Notes: generated by a model not told the origin, from the letters alone. DNA of 64,000 bases from Paenibacillus artemisiicola (GCF_017652985.1 NZ_JAGGDJ010000002.1:62001-126000), one strand, 5' to 3'; shown: positions 8,388-18,898, counted from the stretch's first letter. Translations and numbers: made by a program.

Positions 8388-8867
8388 TCATTGGCGCGTC
8401 TCCGGCGGATCGGATGGCGCTTGCAAGGACGGCTCCGGCACGGATTGCCCTTCCTTGCGGTGGATCAGCATGCCGGCGTAGATGGGCACGAGCATGGACA
8501 GGCCGGCCATGAGGGTCGGAAAGGGCAGCCGGTTGGCGAAGATCGCGCAAAACTCGCCGGCGAAGCCGCCGATCAGGTACGGAATCGCCGTTTTCGCTTT
8601 ATCGGCGCCCGGCTTGGCGTAATACCAGGCGTCCCAGATGGCGTAAGCGTAGAAGCCGGGGTAAAAGAGCATGTAGCCGAAATCGGTCGCGCCCACCGCC
8701 TGCGCATGATGGCCGTTGAAGTCGAGGTGAATCGCGGAATTGATGTTGCCGGCGACGTTGTCGAAATGTTCGCAAATGACGAAGATGATGCCTTTCACAA
8801 ACTGGCGGTTGTAAATTTGGCCGAATCCGGGCATTAGCGTGGAAAACAAGCCGGCGATGACTCTCAT
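8388..8867 (-). CDS. Small membrane protein, TM2-domain-like
   Basis: A 159-residue protein with a short N-terminal hydrophobic stretch containing LMPGFGQIYNRQFVKGI, which resembles the TM2-domain pattern (GxGxxY, then a basic residue and a second helix), and two further hydrophobic segments near residues 60-80 and 95-135. AAGGAG lies seven bases before ATG 8867. Function unknown; similar proteins are common in Paenibacillaceae as uncharacterised membrane proteins. Confidence 0.75.
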   Translation of the reverse strand: MRVIAGLFSTLMPGFGQIYNRQFVKGIIFVICEHFDNVAGNINSAIHLDFNGHHAQAVGATDFGYMLFYPGFYAYAIWDAWYYAKPGADKAKTAIPYLIGGFAGEFCAIFANRLPFPTLMAGLSMLVPIYAGMLIHRKEGQSVPEPSLQAPSDPPETRQ

Positions 8868-9232
8868 GGGGAGACTCCTTATGTCAAAATTTACATCTAT
8901 TTCATAGTTTGTGGAAATGCGAGGAAATTATTCGTCAAGCTTCGCGGCATGTTATAATGGAGCCCATGAGTTTATCGCGAGCCGGGAGGTTCGCGCGCAT
9001 GTCCGTTCGGCGAAATGCCGCCGGAATGAGAAGCATGCACGTACCCGCGGGCGGGATGCTTCGGGAATGGAATCAGCCGCCAGGGCAGGGGCGAATCGGA
9101 GCTTATGTACCAGTATGCTGCCGGTTCGGGCATTACATTCCGCGGCGGCGAAATCACCGGAATCCGCGGATCGGGATGGCCGCGCGGACATCGCATCGGC
9201 AGTCAACCTAACAGTCGAACGGGGGCATGGCT
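8868..9232. other. Gap of about 365 bp with one promoter candidate
   Basis: No credible gene is seen. A TATAAT at 8953-8958 could be the -10 of a rightward promoter for the 99-residue protein gene at 9233, which would give a leader of about 270 bases; its -35 (TTCGTC at 8931-8936) is poor. The open frames here have skewed composition and no ribosome sites. Confidence 0.4.
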
Positions 9233-9532
9233 ATGAGCAAGCGTTATCGCATCACGCGCGAACTGCAAGGCAACGGGGAGACCATCTCGCTTGAGGAATG
9301 CAAGCGGTATTTCGAGGACAAGCCGGACTTCGACTATACGCCGGAGTACACGGTTCACGGGTCGACGACCGTCACCATTCCGGGCGACTTTTTTCTCTGG
9401 CGCGTCGGTTCCGCTGTCATTCCGTTCCGCCATTATCAGGGGGACTTGTACGCGTCCGGGACGAACGAGGCCGTCATTCCGAAGATGATGGACGTCGCGA
9501 GCGATCTGCGGGCGGACGTCGTCGAAGGATAG
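9233..9532 (+). CDS. Conserved-looking hypothetical protein (99 aa)
   Basis: A 99-residue protein, MSKRYRITRELQGNGETISLEECKRYFEDKPDFDYTPEYTVHG at the start, with a mixed beta-rich pattern and no signal peptide or metal motif. GGGGG at 9221-9225 is seven bases from ATG 9233, whereas ATG 9227 is one base away, so 9233 is chosen. Codon use matches its neighbours. I do not recognise a function. A clear terminator follows. Confidence 0.7.
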   Translation: MSKRYRITRELQGNGETISLEECKRYFEDKPDFDYTPEYTVHGSTTVTIPGDFFLWRVGSAVIPFRHYQGDLYASGTNEAVIPKMMDVASDLRADVVEG

Positions 9533-9628
9533 CGTCGGAAGAACGGGAGGATTGGGTAGACACGGGCATCGATAGGCCGCGTATACGCTAGCTTTATCCA
9601 ACGTGTTACCCGCCTTAACGGGCACCGA

Positions 9629-9667
9629 AAACAAGCCGCAGACGTCACCGTCGGCGGCTTGTTTTTT
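9629..9667 (+). terminator. Terminator before the giant glucan synthase gene
   Basis: AACAAGCCGC (from 9629) pairs with GCGGCTTGTT (9654-9663) across a 14-base loop, followed by a T-run to 9667. Confidence 0.9.
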
Positions 9668-9783
9668 GCTTGCCGCGAAAAATAGGACCGGAAAAAACCG
9701 GCCGACCGCTCATAAAATGCCGTTCCGATGGGAATAATTTGGTAGTCCATTCATTCACCGAATTACTCCGGAGGAACCTGTTC

Positions 9784-12700
9784 ATGTCGATAACGATTGA
9801 GAAAATAAGCCAGCACGCGCACGAGCTCGCGCTGCAGCAGCACGTCAAAGCCGCCGCCGGCCAGCCCGGCTACCTGCATCGGCAGTTCGAGGCCGACATC
9901 GCGGGCTTGCGGGCGTTCGCGGCGAGGCTGCAGGACGGGCCGCCCGGCTGCGGACAGCAAGCGGAAGAGTGGCTGCTCGACAACGCGGAATTCATCGAGG
10001 AGCAAGCGCTCGACGTCCGCCTGCAGCTGGCCAAGCGGGCGTTTCCGCCCATGCCCCGGCTGCGCGGCGACGGCAAGCTGCGCATTCACGCGGTCTGCAC
10101 GGCCTACCTCGACCAAGTGGACGGCGTCCTGAGCGAGGAGACGCTCGCGGCGTATCTGAACGCCTACCAGGAAGTGTCCGTGCTGACGCTGGCCGAGACC
10201 CGTTCGATCCCGCTCATGCTGAAAATCGCGCTGGTCGGCCGGATCGCCGAGACGATGGCGATGGTCCGCGACCGGCGCGAGGTATGCGGCGAGGTGCAGG
10301 AGCTGCTCGGGCGGATCGAACCGGCCAGGCTGAACGCCGAGGTCATCGGCAAAGCGCTGGAGCAAGCGGGCCAAAGCGAGCCGCTGTCCGGTCCGTGGGC
10401 GGCGCATCTGATCAGCCACTTGCGGGAATGGTCCGGCGACTCGGCGGCCGTGCGCGAATGGCTCGTCTGCAAATACGAGAACGGCTCGGAGGACCTCGAC
10501 CGCGTCGTCACGTACGAGGCGAAGCTGCAAACCGCCTACCAGGCGAAGGCCGGCAACCTGATCACGAGCCTGCGGAGCAACGAGCGCCGCGACTGGAACG
10601 AGCTGTTCGCGACGATCAGCCTGCTCGACCGCACGATGCGCCAAGACGCCTCCGGCCTCTACGCGCGGCTGGACGCGTCGAGCCGGAACGAGCTGCTGAA
10701 CCGGATCGCGGAGCTCGCGCGGCGCATGCGCGTTCCGGAAACGCTGGTCGCCGCGCAGGCGCTCGCGCTGGCCAAGCACGAATTCGAACGCCGCGCAGGC
10801 GCGCCGGCGTCCGAGGCCGGCCCGGCCGAGGGCCAGCCGGCCGCGGCGTCTTCGCCGGACGGCGCGGGCGCGCGCGACGAACGAGACCGCGGCGATCTCG
10901 CCCGCGAAGCGTTCGCGGCGTTTTATCTGTTCGAGCCGAAGGGCGTCGAACGCCTCGTCCATTCGCTGAAACAATGCAGCAGCCCGAAGCGCATGCCCGG
11001 CGCGAGCGTCGCCAAACGCGCGCCCATGGGCTATTTTGCGTCCCTGCTCGTCTTGTTCGCGCTGCTGACGGCCGCGGCGGCGGTCTGGATCGGCGGGGGG
11101 CGGGCCGGCCTGACGGCGGCGGGCGCCGCCGCGATCGTCGCGGCCCTGCTCTTCCCGGTCAGCGAATGGGTCATGACGGGACTGCACTTCGGCATTGAGC
11201 GGCTGTGCCGGACGAGACCGCTGCTGCGGTACGATTATTCCTGCGGCGTTCCCGCGGACGCGTCGACGATGGTGATCATTCCGGCCATCTGGTCGACCGC
11301 GGAGGAAGCGGAGGAGCTTGCCGATCGGCTGGAGATCCACTATTTGGCCAACCGGGACCGGAACGTCCACTTCGCCCTGCTGGGCGATTTCGCCGACGCG
11401 GCGGAGGAACGGCTCGCGTCCGACGACCGGATCGTCGCTGCCGGCAAGGCGAAGATCGACCGGCTGAACGACCTGTACGGGGGCGGCGAAGACGGGCCGA
11501 CGTTCCACTTCTACCAGCGGCGCCGCCGGTGGAACCCCGCCGAAGGGGCGTACATGGGCTGGGAGCGCAAGCGGGGCAAGCTGGTCGAATTCGTCGAGCT
11601 GCTGCGCGGCGGCGGGGACACGAGCTACGAGATCCGGCACGGCGACGCGGGCGTGCTGCCGGGGATCCGCTACATCATCACGCTCGACGCCGACACCCAA
11701 CTGCCGCTCGGCAGCGCGCAGCGGCTGATCGGCACGCTGCATCTGCCGTACAACCGGCCGCGGCTGAACGCGGCGGGGACGCGGGTCGTCGAGGGCTACG
11801 GCGTGCTGCAGCCGCGCGTCGGCACGAGCCACGATTCCGCCATGCGTTCGCGGCTCGCGTATTACTGGTCGGATCCCGGGATCGATCCTTACGCGTTTGC
11901 CGTGTCGGATCCGTATCAGGACGCGCTCGGAGTCGGGATTTTCACGGGCAAGGGCATCTTCGACGTCGACGTGTTCGGCCGGCTGCTCGGCGAACGGATT
12001 CCCGACAACACGGTGCTGAGCCACGACTTGCTCGAAGGCGGGTTTTTGCGCGCCGGTCTCGTGTCCGACATCGAGCTGATCGAGGAGCATCCGTCGACGT
12101 TCCTTTCCTTCCAGAAACGGATGCACCGCTGGGTGCGCGGCGACTGGCAGCTGCTCTGCTGGCTGCGCGCCAAGCTGTGCGACCGCCGGGGCGCGCTGCG
12201 GCCGATCGATCTGTCGCTGCTCACGCGCTGGCAGATCGTCGACAACCTGCGCCGCAGCCTGCTGCCGATCGCGCTCTTCGTCCTGCTCGCGCTCGCGGTC
12301 ACGGTGCTGCCCGGCTATACGTGGCGCTGGCTGACGGTGCTGCTCCTCACGCTGCTTCTGCCGCTTATCCGGCAGTTCGCGGCGCTCGATCCGGCGGATC
12401 CGCGGCCGCGGCGGCTGTGGGCGACGCTCGTGCTGGCGGGAATCGGATTGTGGACGCTGCCGTTCCAGACGGCCGTCCTGCTGGACGCCGTCGCGAAGAC
12501 CGTGTACCGGATGTTCGTCAGCAAGCGCCGGCTGCTCGAGTGGACCAGCTTCTCCCAGACGGAGCGCAGCCAAGGGAAAGCGCGGCGGCAAACGATTCTC
12601 GGCGCGGGCGGCGGCTACGCCCTCATCGTGCTGTTCGCGGCGGCGACGGCGCTCCGGGCGACCGGCGGCTTCCTGTGGTTCGGGCTCGCCTTGTGCCTGT

Positions 12701-15700
12701 TCTGGGCGCTGGCTCCGCTCGCGGTGCGGTGGCTGGACGGACCGGCCCTGGCGGCAAGCCGCCCGCTCGAAGCGGCGGAGGCGGAACGGCTGCGCGGACT
12801 GGCCAAGGAGATTTGGCAGTTCTACGAAGATTACGCCGGACCCGAGGATCATTACCTCCCGCCGGACAACGTGCAGATCGAGCCGGCGAACGGCGTCGCC
12901 CGCCGGACGTCGCCGACCAATATCGGCTTCCTGTTGTCGGCCGCGGTCGCCGCGCGGGAGCTCGGCTTCATCGCGACGCCGGACATGGTCGAGCGCCTGG
13001 AGCGGACCGTCGGCGTCATCGAACGGATGGAGAAGTGGCACGGGCATCTGTACAACTGGTACGATACCTCGACGCTCGAGCTGCTGCGCCCGGCGTACGT
13101 CTCGACGGTGGATTCCGGCAATTTCGTAGCCAGCCTCATGACGGTCAAGCAGGGCTTGCTCCGCTGGCTGCGGGCGGACGGCTGGCAGGCCAAGGGCGCC
13201 GCGCCGGGACCGCTCGCGGCGGTCGGCGCGGAGTTCGCGCTGGAGCTCGACCAGACGCGCCCGGACGAACTCTACGAAGCAAAGCGGCGGCAGCGGAACC
13301 CGGAAGGGCGGATCCAGCCGGGCGCGGCGGCGTGGATCAGCCGCGGCTACGAGCTGGCCGAGCGGCTGGAGCGCCTGATCGTCGCGACGGACTTCCGCGA
13401 GCTGTACGACCATAAAGCGAAGCTGTTCGTGCTCGGCTATCACGCCGATTCGGGGCGGCGGGACACGATTTTGTACGATTTGCTGGCGTCGGAGGCGAGG
13501 CAGACGAGCTTCGTCGCGATCGCGCTCGGCCAAATTTCCGTCGCCCACTGGCTCGCGGTCGGCCGCACGGCCAAGAAGCAGGGCAGCCGGACGGCGCTGA
13601 TTTCGTGGTCGGGCACGATGTTCGAATACATGATGCCGTGGCTGATCATGCGGACGTATCCCGGCACGATCTGGGACAGCACGTACCGCGGCGTCGTGCG
13701 CCGCCAAATCGAATACGCGAAGGAACGCGGCGTGCCGTTCGGCATCTCGGAATCGGGCTATTACGCCTACGACTATCAGCTCAACTACCAATACCGGGCG
13801 TTCGGCGTGCCGGGCCTCGGTTTCAAGCGGGGACTGGACGAGGACCTGGTCGTCTCGCCGTACGCGACGATCATGGCGCTGCCGTACGCGCTGCGGGAGG
13901 GGCTGCGCAGCCTGGACCGGATGGAGTCGCTCGGCGCCCGCGGCCAATACGGCTATTACGAGGCGATCGACTTCACGGCGGGGCGGATGCCGCAGGGCGA
14001 ATCGCACAAGGTCATCCGCAGCTTCATGGCGCATCACCAGGGCATGAGCCTGCTGACGCTCGCCAACCTGCTCGCGCCGAACTGCATGATCGACGATTTC
14101 CATGCCGACAAACGGGTCCGGGCCGCCGAGCTGCTGCTGATCGAGCGCATTCCGCCGAAATCGGCGGTTCTGACGCGGGAGCTGCCGGGCCGGACGCGGA
14201 GCGGGGGCGAGCCCAAGCCCGCGCAGAACGTGCCGCTGCGCGAGTTCGCGGCGGTGCCGGCGCCCGCGCCCGAAGCGAACGTACACGGCAACGGGGCGCT
14301 GACGACGGTCGTCACGGAAACCGGCGCCGGGTTCATTCGTTACAACGGGCTCGACGTGACCCGCTGGCGGGAGGATCCCGTGCTCGATCCGTGGGGCAAT
14401 TACCTCTACATCCGGGACGCGGCCCGCGACGTCTGCTGGTCGCCGTCCTATCAGCCGTGCCGCGCGCCGGCGGACAAGCAGCGCGTGCAGTTCATGCAGG
14501 AGCGGACGACGTTCCTGCGCGAGGACGCGGGCATCGAGACGCGGCTCGACGTCACCGTGTCCGCGGAGCATAACGCGGAGCTGCGGCGGCTCACGCTGAC
14601 GAACGGCACGGGGGAGGCGCGCGTGCTCGAGGCGACGACGTTCCTGGAGCTCGCGATGGCGGGTCATGACGCGGACAAGGCGCATCCGGCCTTCACGAAG
14701 CTGTTCATCCAGACGGAATACGCGCCGGAAGCGCAGTGCCTGCTCGCCCGCAAGCGGCCCCGCGGCGAAGGCGAGCGCTCCTTGTGGGCGTTCCATGCCT
14801 TCGGGGGGAGCGGGAGCGGCCTCGGCGAGCCGGAATTCGAGACCGATCGCGCCGCCTTTATCGGCCGGGGGCATTCGCTCGCGAAGCCCGCGGGGCTGGA
14901 TGCGCGCCTCGGCGGGGCGACCGGCTCGGTCGCCGACCCCGCGTTCATCCTGCGCAGGCGCCTTCGCCTCGAACCGGGCGAGCAGGTCAGCCTCACGGCG
15001 GTGACCGGCGTCGCCGACAGCCGGGAGCAGGCGCTCGAGATCGCGGCGTCGCTCACGATGGAAGAGCAGGCGGAGCGCTCGTTCCGGCTCGCTTGGACGC
15101 GGAGCCAGATCGACCTGCAGCATCTGCGGATTACAGACGCGGACGCGGCGGCTTATCAGCTGCTGGCCGGACGCGTGCTGTTTCCGTCGGCGCTGCGGCC
15201 CGAACAGGAGGCGGCCATCGAAGCGAACGCGAAAGGCCAGCCCGGACTATGGGCGCACGGCGTGTCCGGCGACCGTCCGGTCGCGCTGGTGCGGATCGCC
15301 GACTCGTCGAACCTGCCTTTCGTGCATAAGCTGTTGGTCGGGTACGAATATTTGCGGCAGAAGGGCGTGCTCTTCGACCTCGTCGTCTGGAACGAATCGG
15401 ACGGCGGGTACCAGCAGGAGCTGCGGGAGGCGATTCTGCGGCTGATCGAGCAGTTCGCGCCGAACCGCGGAGGCGGGGCGGGCGTTCATATCGTGGCGGC
15501 GGCGTCGCAGCCCGAAGCGGACAAGGACCTGCTGTTCGCCGTCGCCCGGCTCGTGCTGGAAGCGGACGGTCCGAGCCTGCGGGCGCAGCTGCAGCCGCAC
15601 GAGCGGAAGCGCGGCGCGGAGCCGCCCGGGCCGGCGCCCGCGGCGGCGCCGAACCGCTACCCGGCGCCCGCCGCGTCGGGCGACGAGGCCTCGGGCCTGG

Positions 15701-18135
15701 CGTTCTACAACGGCTACGGCGGGTTCGCGGCGGACGGCTCGGAATACCGGATCGTGCTCCGCGGGGGCCAGCGCTTGCCGGGGCCGTGGATCAACGCGAT
15801 CGCGAATCCGACGTTCGGCTGCTTGGCCTCCGAGCTCTACACCGGGCATACGTGGTGGCGCAACAGCCGGGAATGCAAGCTGACGCCGTGGTCCAACGAT
15901 CCCGCGCTGGATCCGCCGGGCGAGGCCGTCTTCGTCCGCGACGAGGACAGCGGCGAATATTGGGGCCCGGCGCCTTCCCGCAAGCGGGAGACGGAGGGGA
16001 CGTACGCCGTGGCGCACGGCCAAGGCTATTCGCGCTACGAGACCGAGCGCCTCGGCATCCGTCAGGAGATGACGGTTTACGTCCCGCCGGAGGATGCCGT
16101 GAAGATCGTCCGGCTGCGGCTCCGCAACGTCACGGACGATGTCCGAAGGCTGTCCATCACGTACTACGCCGAATGGGTCATCGGCGTTCACCGCGAAGGG
16201 AACGCGTCCCATATCGTCACGGATTGGGAGGTGGAGGATGCCGTCCTGCTGGCCCGCAACGGGTATCAGGACACGTTCCGCGAGGCGACGGCGTTTCTGG
16301 CCGTCAACCCGCCGGCGGGCGAGGCGGACCGTTCCTGGACCGGCAGCCGGCTGTCGTTCGTCGGCCGCGACGGCGATCTCGAAGAGCCGGCCGCGATGCG
16401 CCGGACGCGGCTGTCCGGGGAGACGGGCCCGTCACACGACGCGTGCGGGGCCGTTCAGGCATCCGTCGCGCTCGAGCCCGGCGCGGAGCGCGTCGTGTAC
16501 ATCCTGCTCGGCTGCGCGGATTCCCGCGAAGCCGCGGTCGGGCTCGCCCGCAAGTATCGCGAGCCCGAGGCCTGCGACCTCGCGCTCGAAGAGATGCGCG
16601 CCTACTGGAAGGGCATCAACGGCACGATCCGGGTGAAGACGCCGTCGGCCGAGATGGATTACATGCTGAACAACTGGCTGCTGTACCAGTCGTTGTCCTG
16701 CCGGATGTGGGCGCGCTCCGGCTTCTATCAGGCGGGCGGCGCCTTCGGCTACCGCGACCAGCTGCAGGATTCGCTGTCGATGCTGCACAGCCGTCCGGCG
16801 ATGACGCGGCAGCAGATCATCCGCCACGCCTCGCACCAGTATCTCGAAGGTGACGTGCAGCACTGGTGGCACGAAGAGACGCACCGCGGCATCCGGACGA
16901 AGTTTTCGGACGACCTCCTGTGGCTGCCGTACGCCGTCGCGCGGTACTTGTCGCATACGGGTGACGAAAGCATCCTCGAGGAGACCGCGCCGTATCTGCG
17001 GAGCGGGCCGTTATCCGCGGACGAACACGAACGTTACGAGGAGACGGTGCTGTCCGGGGAGAGCGGCACGATTCTGGACCACTGCTTCCGCGCGATCGAC
17101 CGCTCGCTCGGCCGGATCGGCGAGCACGGGCTCCCGCTCATGGGCATCGGCGACTGGAACGACGGCATGAGCAACATCGGCCCGCAAGGGCGCGGCGAGA
17201 GCGTCTGGCTCGGCTGGTTCCTCGGCGACGTCCTGCGCGCCATCGCGGACGTCTGCGAGCGGCGCGGCGACGGCGAGCGGGCCGACCGGTACCGGAACGC
17301 CCGCGGCGAGCTGGCGGAAGCGATGCAGGAAGCGGCCTGGGACGGCAAATGGTACCGCCGCGCGTTCACCGATGCCGGCACCTGGCTCGGGACCGTGCAT
17401 AACGCCGAGTGCCGGATCGACGCGATCGCCCAATCCTGGTCGGTCATCTCCGGCATGGCGCCGCATGACCGCGCGGAGCAGGCGATGCGCTCGTTCGACC
17501 GCGAGCTCGTGAACCGGAGCCTCGGCATCGCCCATATTTTGACCCCGCCGTTCGATAAGACGGAGCCGAGCCCGGGCTACATCCAAGCTTATCCGCCGGG
17601 CATCCGGGAGAACGGCGGCCAGTACACGCACGGCGTCATCTGGAGCATCGTGGCCTGGAGCCTGCTCGGGGACGGGAACAAGGCGTTCGAGCTGTTCAAC
17701 CTGTTCAACCCGATCTCGCATACGAAATCCCAGCTCGAAGCCCGCACCTACGTCGGGGAGCCGTACGTCATGACGGCCGACGTCTACTCGGAGCCGCCGC
17801 ATCGCGGCCATGCCGGCTGGACGTGGTACACGGGAGCGGCGGGCTGGATGTACCAGGCCGGCGTGGAGTGGATTCTCGGGCTGAAGCGCAATGGCGACCG
17901 GCTGATCGTGAAGCCGTGCATTCCGTCCGATTGGCCGGAATTCGAGATGACCTACGCGTACAACGGCGCCGAGTACCGCATCCGCGTCCTCAATCCGTCG
18001 CGCAAGACGGGCGGCCTGTCGGCGCTCGCGATCGACGGGAACGCCGTGGCGCTTCATGCCGGGGCGTCCGAGGAAGGAGCGGTCATCCCGCTCGCGGACG
18101 ATCGGGCGGTCCACCATATCGAGCTGACCCTGTGA
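9784..18135 (+). CDS. Cyclic beta-1,2-glucan synthase-like protein (GT84-GH94)
   Basis: A 2783-residue membrane protein, close to the 2800-2900 residues of NdvB/Cgs enzymes. In order: an N-terminal helical region; membrane helices near residues 416-460; a processive glycosyltransferase domain with the LDADTQ acidic motif near 637; further membrane helices near 825-985; a glucoamylase-like domain (about 1010-1430, with QFYEDY and SWSGTMFEYMMP) equivalent to the cyclisation domain; two carbohydrate-binding-like beta domains; and a C-terminal GH94 phosphorylase-like domain with GIGDWNDGMSNIG near residue 2455. The Rhizobium/Brucella relatives make cyclic beta-1,2-glucan from UDP-glucose. GGAGG at 9770-9774 sets the start at ATG 9784. 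It is monocistronic. Confidence 0.9.
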   Translation: MSITIEKISQHAHELALQQHVKAAAGQPGYLHRQFEADIAGLRAFAARLQDGPPGCGQQAEEWLLDNAEFIEEQALDVRLQLAKRAFPPMPRLRGDGKLRIHAVCTAYLDQVDGVLSEETLAAYLNAYQEVSVLTLAETRSIPLMLKIALVGRIAETMAMVRDRREVCGEVQELLGRIEPARLNAEVIGKALEQAGQSEPLSGPWAAHLISHLREWSGDSAAVREWLVCKYENGSEDLDRVVTYEAKLQTAYQAKAGNLITSLRSNERRDWNELFATISLLDRTMRQDASGLYARLDASSRNELLNRIAELARRMRVPETLVAAQALALAKHEFERRAGAPASEAGPAEGQPAAASSPDGAGARDERDRGDLAREAFAAFYLFEPKGVERLVHSLKQCSSPKRMPGASVAKRAPMGYFASLLVLFALLTAAAAVWIGGGRAGLTAAGAAAIVAALLFPVSEWVMTGLHFGIERLCRTRPLLRYDYSCGVPADASTMVIIPAIWSTAEEAEELADRLEIHYLANRDRNVHFALLGDFADAAEERLASDDRIVAAGKAKIDRLNDLYGGGEDGPTFHFYQRRRRWNPAEGAYMGWERKRGKLVEFVELLRGGGDTSYEIRHGDAGVLPGIRYIITLDADTQLPLGSAQRLIGTLHLPYNRPRLNAAGTRVVEGYGVLQPRVGTSHDSAMRSRLAYYWSDPGIDPYAFAVSDPYQDALGVGIFTGKGIFDVDVFGRLLGERIPDNTVLSHDLLEGGFLRAGLVSDIELIEEHPSTFLSFQKRMHRWVRGDWQLLCWLRAKLCDRRGALRPIDLSLLTRWQIVDNLRRSLLPIALFVLLALAVTVLPGYTWRWLTVLLLTLLLPLIRQFAALDPADPRPRRLWATLVLAGIGLWTLPFQTAVLLDAVAKTVYRMFVSKRRLLEWTSFSQTERSQGKARRQTILGAGGGYALIVLFAAATALRATGGFLWFGLALCLFWALAPLAVRWLDGPALAASRPLEAAEAERLRGLAKEIWQFYEDYAGPEDHYLPPDNVQIEPANGVARRTSPTNIGFLLSAAVAARELGFIATPDMVERLERTVGVIERMEKWHGHLYNWYDTSTLELLRPAYVSTVDSGNFVASLMTVKQGLLRWLRADGWQAKGAAPGPLAAVGAEFALELDQTRPDELYEAKRRQRNPEGRIQPGAAAWISRGYELAERLERLIVATDFRELYDHKAKLFVLGYHADSGRRDTILYDLLASEARQTSFVAIALGQISVAHWLAVGRTAKKQGSRTALISWSGTMFEYMMPWLIMRTYPGTIWDSTYRGVVRRQIEYAKERGVPFGISESGYYAYDYQLNYQYRAFGVPGLGFKRGLDEDLVVSPYATIMALPYALREGLRSLDRMESLGARGQYGYYEAIDFTAGRMPQGESHKVIRSFMAHHQGMSLLTLANLLAPNCMIDDFHADKRVRAAELLLIERIPPKSAVLTRELPGRTRSGGEPKPAQNVPLREFAAVPAPAPEANVHGNGALTTVVTETGAGFIRYNGLDVTRWREDPVLDPWGNYLYIRDAARDVCWSPSYQPCRAPADKQRVQFMQERTTFLREDAGIETRLDVTVSAEHNAELRRLTLTNGTGEARVLEATTFLELAMAGHDADKAHPAFTKLFIQTEYAPEAQCLLARKRPRGEGERSLWAFHAFGGSGSGLGEPEFETDRAAFIGRGHSLAKPAGLDARLGGATGSVADPAFILRRRLRLEPGEQVSLTAVTGVADSREQALEIAASLTMEEQAERSFRLAWTRSQIDLQHLRITDADAAAYQLLAGRVLFPSALRPEQEAAIEANAKGQPGLWAHGVSGDRPVALVRIADSSNLPFVHKLLVGYEYLRQKGVLFDLVVWNESDGGYQQELREAILRLIEQFAPNRGGGAGVHIVAAASQPEADKDLLFAVARLVLEADGPSLRAQLQPHERKRGAEPPGPAPAAAPNRYPAPAASGDEASGLAFYNGYGGFAADGSEYRIVLRGGQRLPGPWINAIANPTFGCLASELYTGHTWWRNSRECKLTPWSNDPALDPPGEAVFVRDEDSGEYWGPAPSRKRETEGTYAVAHGQGYSRYETERLGIRQEMTVYVPPEDAVKIVRLRLRNVTDDVRRLSITYYAEWVIGVHREGNASHIVTDWEVEDAVLLARNGYQDTFREATAFLAVNPPAGEADRSWTGSRLSFVGRDGDLEEPAAMRRTRLSGETGPSHDACGAVQASVALEPGAERVVYILLGCADSREAAVGLARKYREPEACDLALEEMRAYWKGINGTIRVKTPSAEMDYMLNNWLLYQSLSCRMWARSGFYQAGGAFGYRDQLQDSLSMLHSRPAMTRQQIIRHASHQYLEGDVQHWWHEETHRGIRTKFSDDLLWLPYAVARYLSHTGDESILEETAPYLRSGPLSADEHERYEETVLSGESGTILDHCFRAIDRSLGRIGEHGLPLMGIGDWNDGMSNIGPQGRGESVWLGWFLGDVLRAIADVCERRGDGERADRYRNARGELAEAMQEAAWDGKWYRRAFTDAGTWLGTVHNAECRIDAIAQSWSVISGMAPHDRAEQAMRSFDRELVNRSLGIAHILTPPFDKTEPSPGYIQAYPPGIRENGGQYTHGVIWSIVAWSLLGDGNKAFELFNLFNPISHTKSQLEARTYVGEPYVMTADVYSEPPHRGHAGWTWYTGAAGWMYQAGVEWILGLKRNGDRLIVKPCIPSDWPEFEMTYAYNGAEYRIRVLNPSRKTGGLSALAIDGNAVALHAGASEEGAVIPLADDRAVHHIELTL

Positions 18136-18158
18136 CGGGCTCGCGCTCGGCTCGCCGG

Positions 18159-18206
18159 AACGGCCATTCGGGCGCATCGCTTTCGATGCGGCCGGACGGC
18201 CGTTTT
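18159..18206 (+). terminator. Terminator of the glucan synthase gene
   Basis: A long hairpin: AACGGCC (18159-18165) pairs with GGCCGTT, with an inner GCATCG/CGATGC stem and a TTTT tail ending near 18206. Confidence 0.75.
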
Positions 18207-18325
18207 CGGCGCTGCGGCGACGTTGAGGGGGAGCAGAAAAAAATAGTGGAACATACGTTCTCTTTGTGCTAGGATTAGGGAAGCAATCACGATCGAAAAC
18301 ATGCCGAAAGGAAGCTGGACGAGCG

Positions 18326-18898
18326 ATGCCGAGACGATGCGCTTGGGTCAACGAAGACCCGCTGTATCAGCATTACCATGATTTCGAATGGGGCGTTCCC
18401 GTCCATGACGACAAGAAGTGGTTCGAGCTGCTGTCGCTGGAGGGGGCGCAGGCCGGCCTCAGCTGGTACACCGTGCTGAAGAAGCGCGAAGGGTACCGGC
18501 GGGCGTTCGACGGCTTCGATCCGGTCCTGGTGGCGGCGTACGACGACGACAAGCTGGAAGCCTTGGCGGCCGACGAAGGCATCATCCGGAACCGGCTGAA
18601 GATTCGGTCGGCGGTCGAGAACGCCCGGTGCTTCCTGCAGGTGCAGGCGGAGTTCGGCAGCTTCGACGCCTATATCTGGCGGTTCGTCGGCGGGGCGCCG
18701 ATCCGGAACGACCGGCGCTCCGCCGCCGAGGTGCCGGCGACGACGCCGCAGTCCGACGCGCTCAGCAAGGAGTTGAAGAAGCGCGGCTTCAAGTTCGTCG
18801 GATCGACGATCTGCTACGCCCTGATGCAGGCGTCCGGGATGGTCGACGACCATACGCGGGACTGCGATTTTCACCATGCGGGCGTTCGGCCGTCCTAA
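18326..18898 (+). CDS. tag: DNA-3-methyladenine glycosylase I
   Basis: A 190-residue base-excision enzyme that removes 3-methyladenine from DNA. It has the family start CAWVNEDPLYQHYHDFEWG with the zinc ligand Cys5, the FELLSLEGAQAGLSW segment that forms the base pocket, and a C-terminal zinc cluster DDHTRDCDFH. These agree with the Cys/His zinc snap of Escherichia coli Tag. AAAGGAAG lies about eleven bases before ATG 18326; an upstream in-frame ATG would add a basic non-conserved extension. It appears to be monocistronic. Confidence 0.94.
   Translation: MPRRCAWVNEDPLYQHYHDFEWGVPVHDDKKWFELLSLEGAQAGLSWYTVLKKREGYRRAFDGFDPVLVAAYDDDKLEALAADEGIIRNRLKIRSAVENARCFLQVQAEFGSFDAYIWRFVGGAPIRNDRRSAAEVPATTPQSDALSKELKKRGFKFVGSTICYALMQASGMVDDHTRDCDFHHAGVRPS

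Noticed and set aside
8911..9294. A 127-residue protein overlapping the 99-residue gene
   Set aside because: Composition is shadow-like, there is no ribosome site, and it overlaps the better supported gene at 9233.
9763..15123. A 1786-codon open frame on the minus strand
   Set aside because: It is antisense to the glucan synthase gene, very rich in Arg, Ala and Pro, has no ribosome site, and arises from GC-rich third positions of the real gene.
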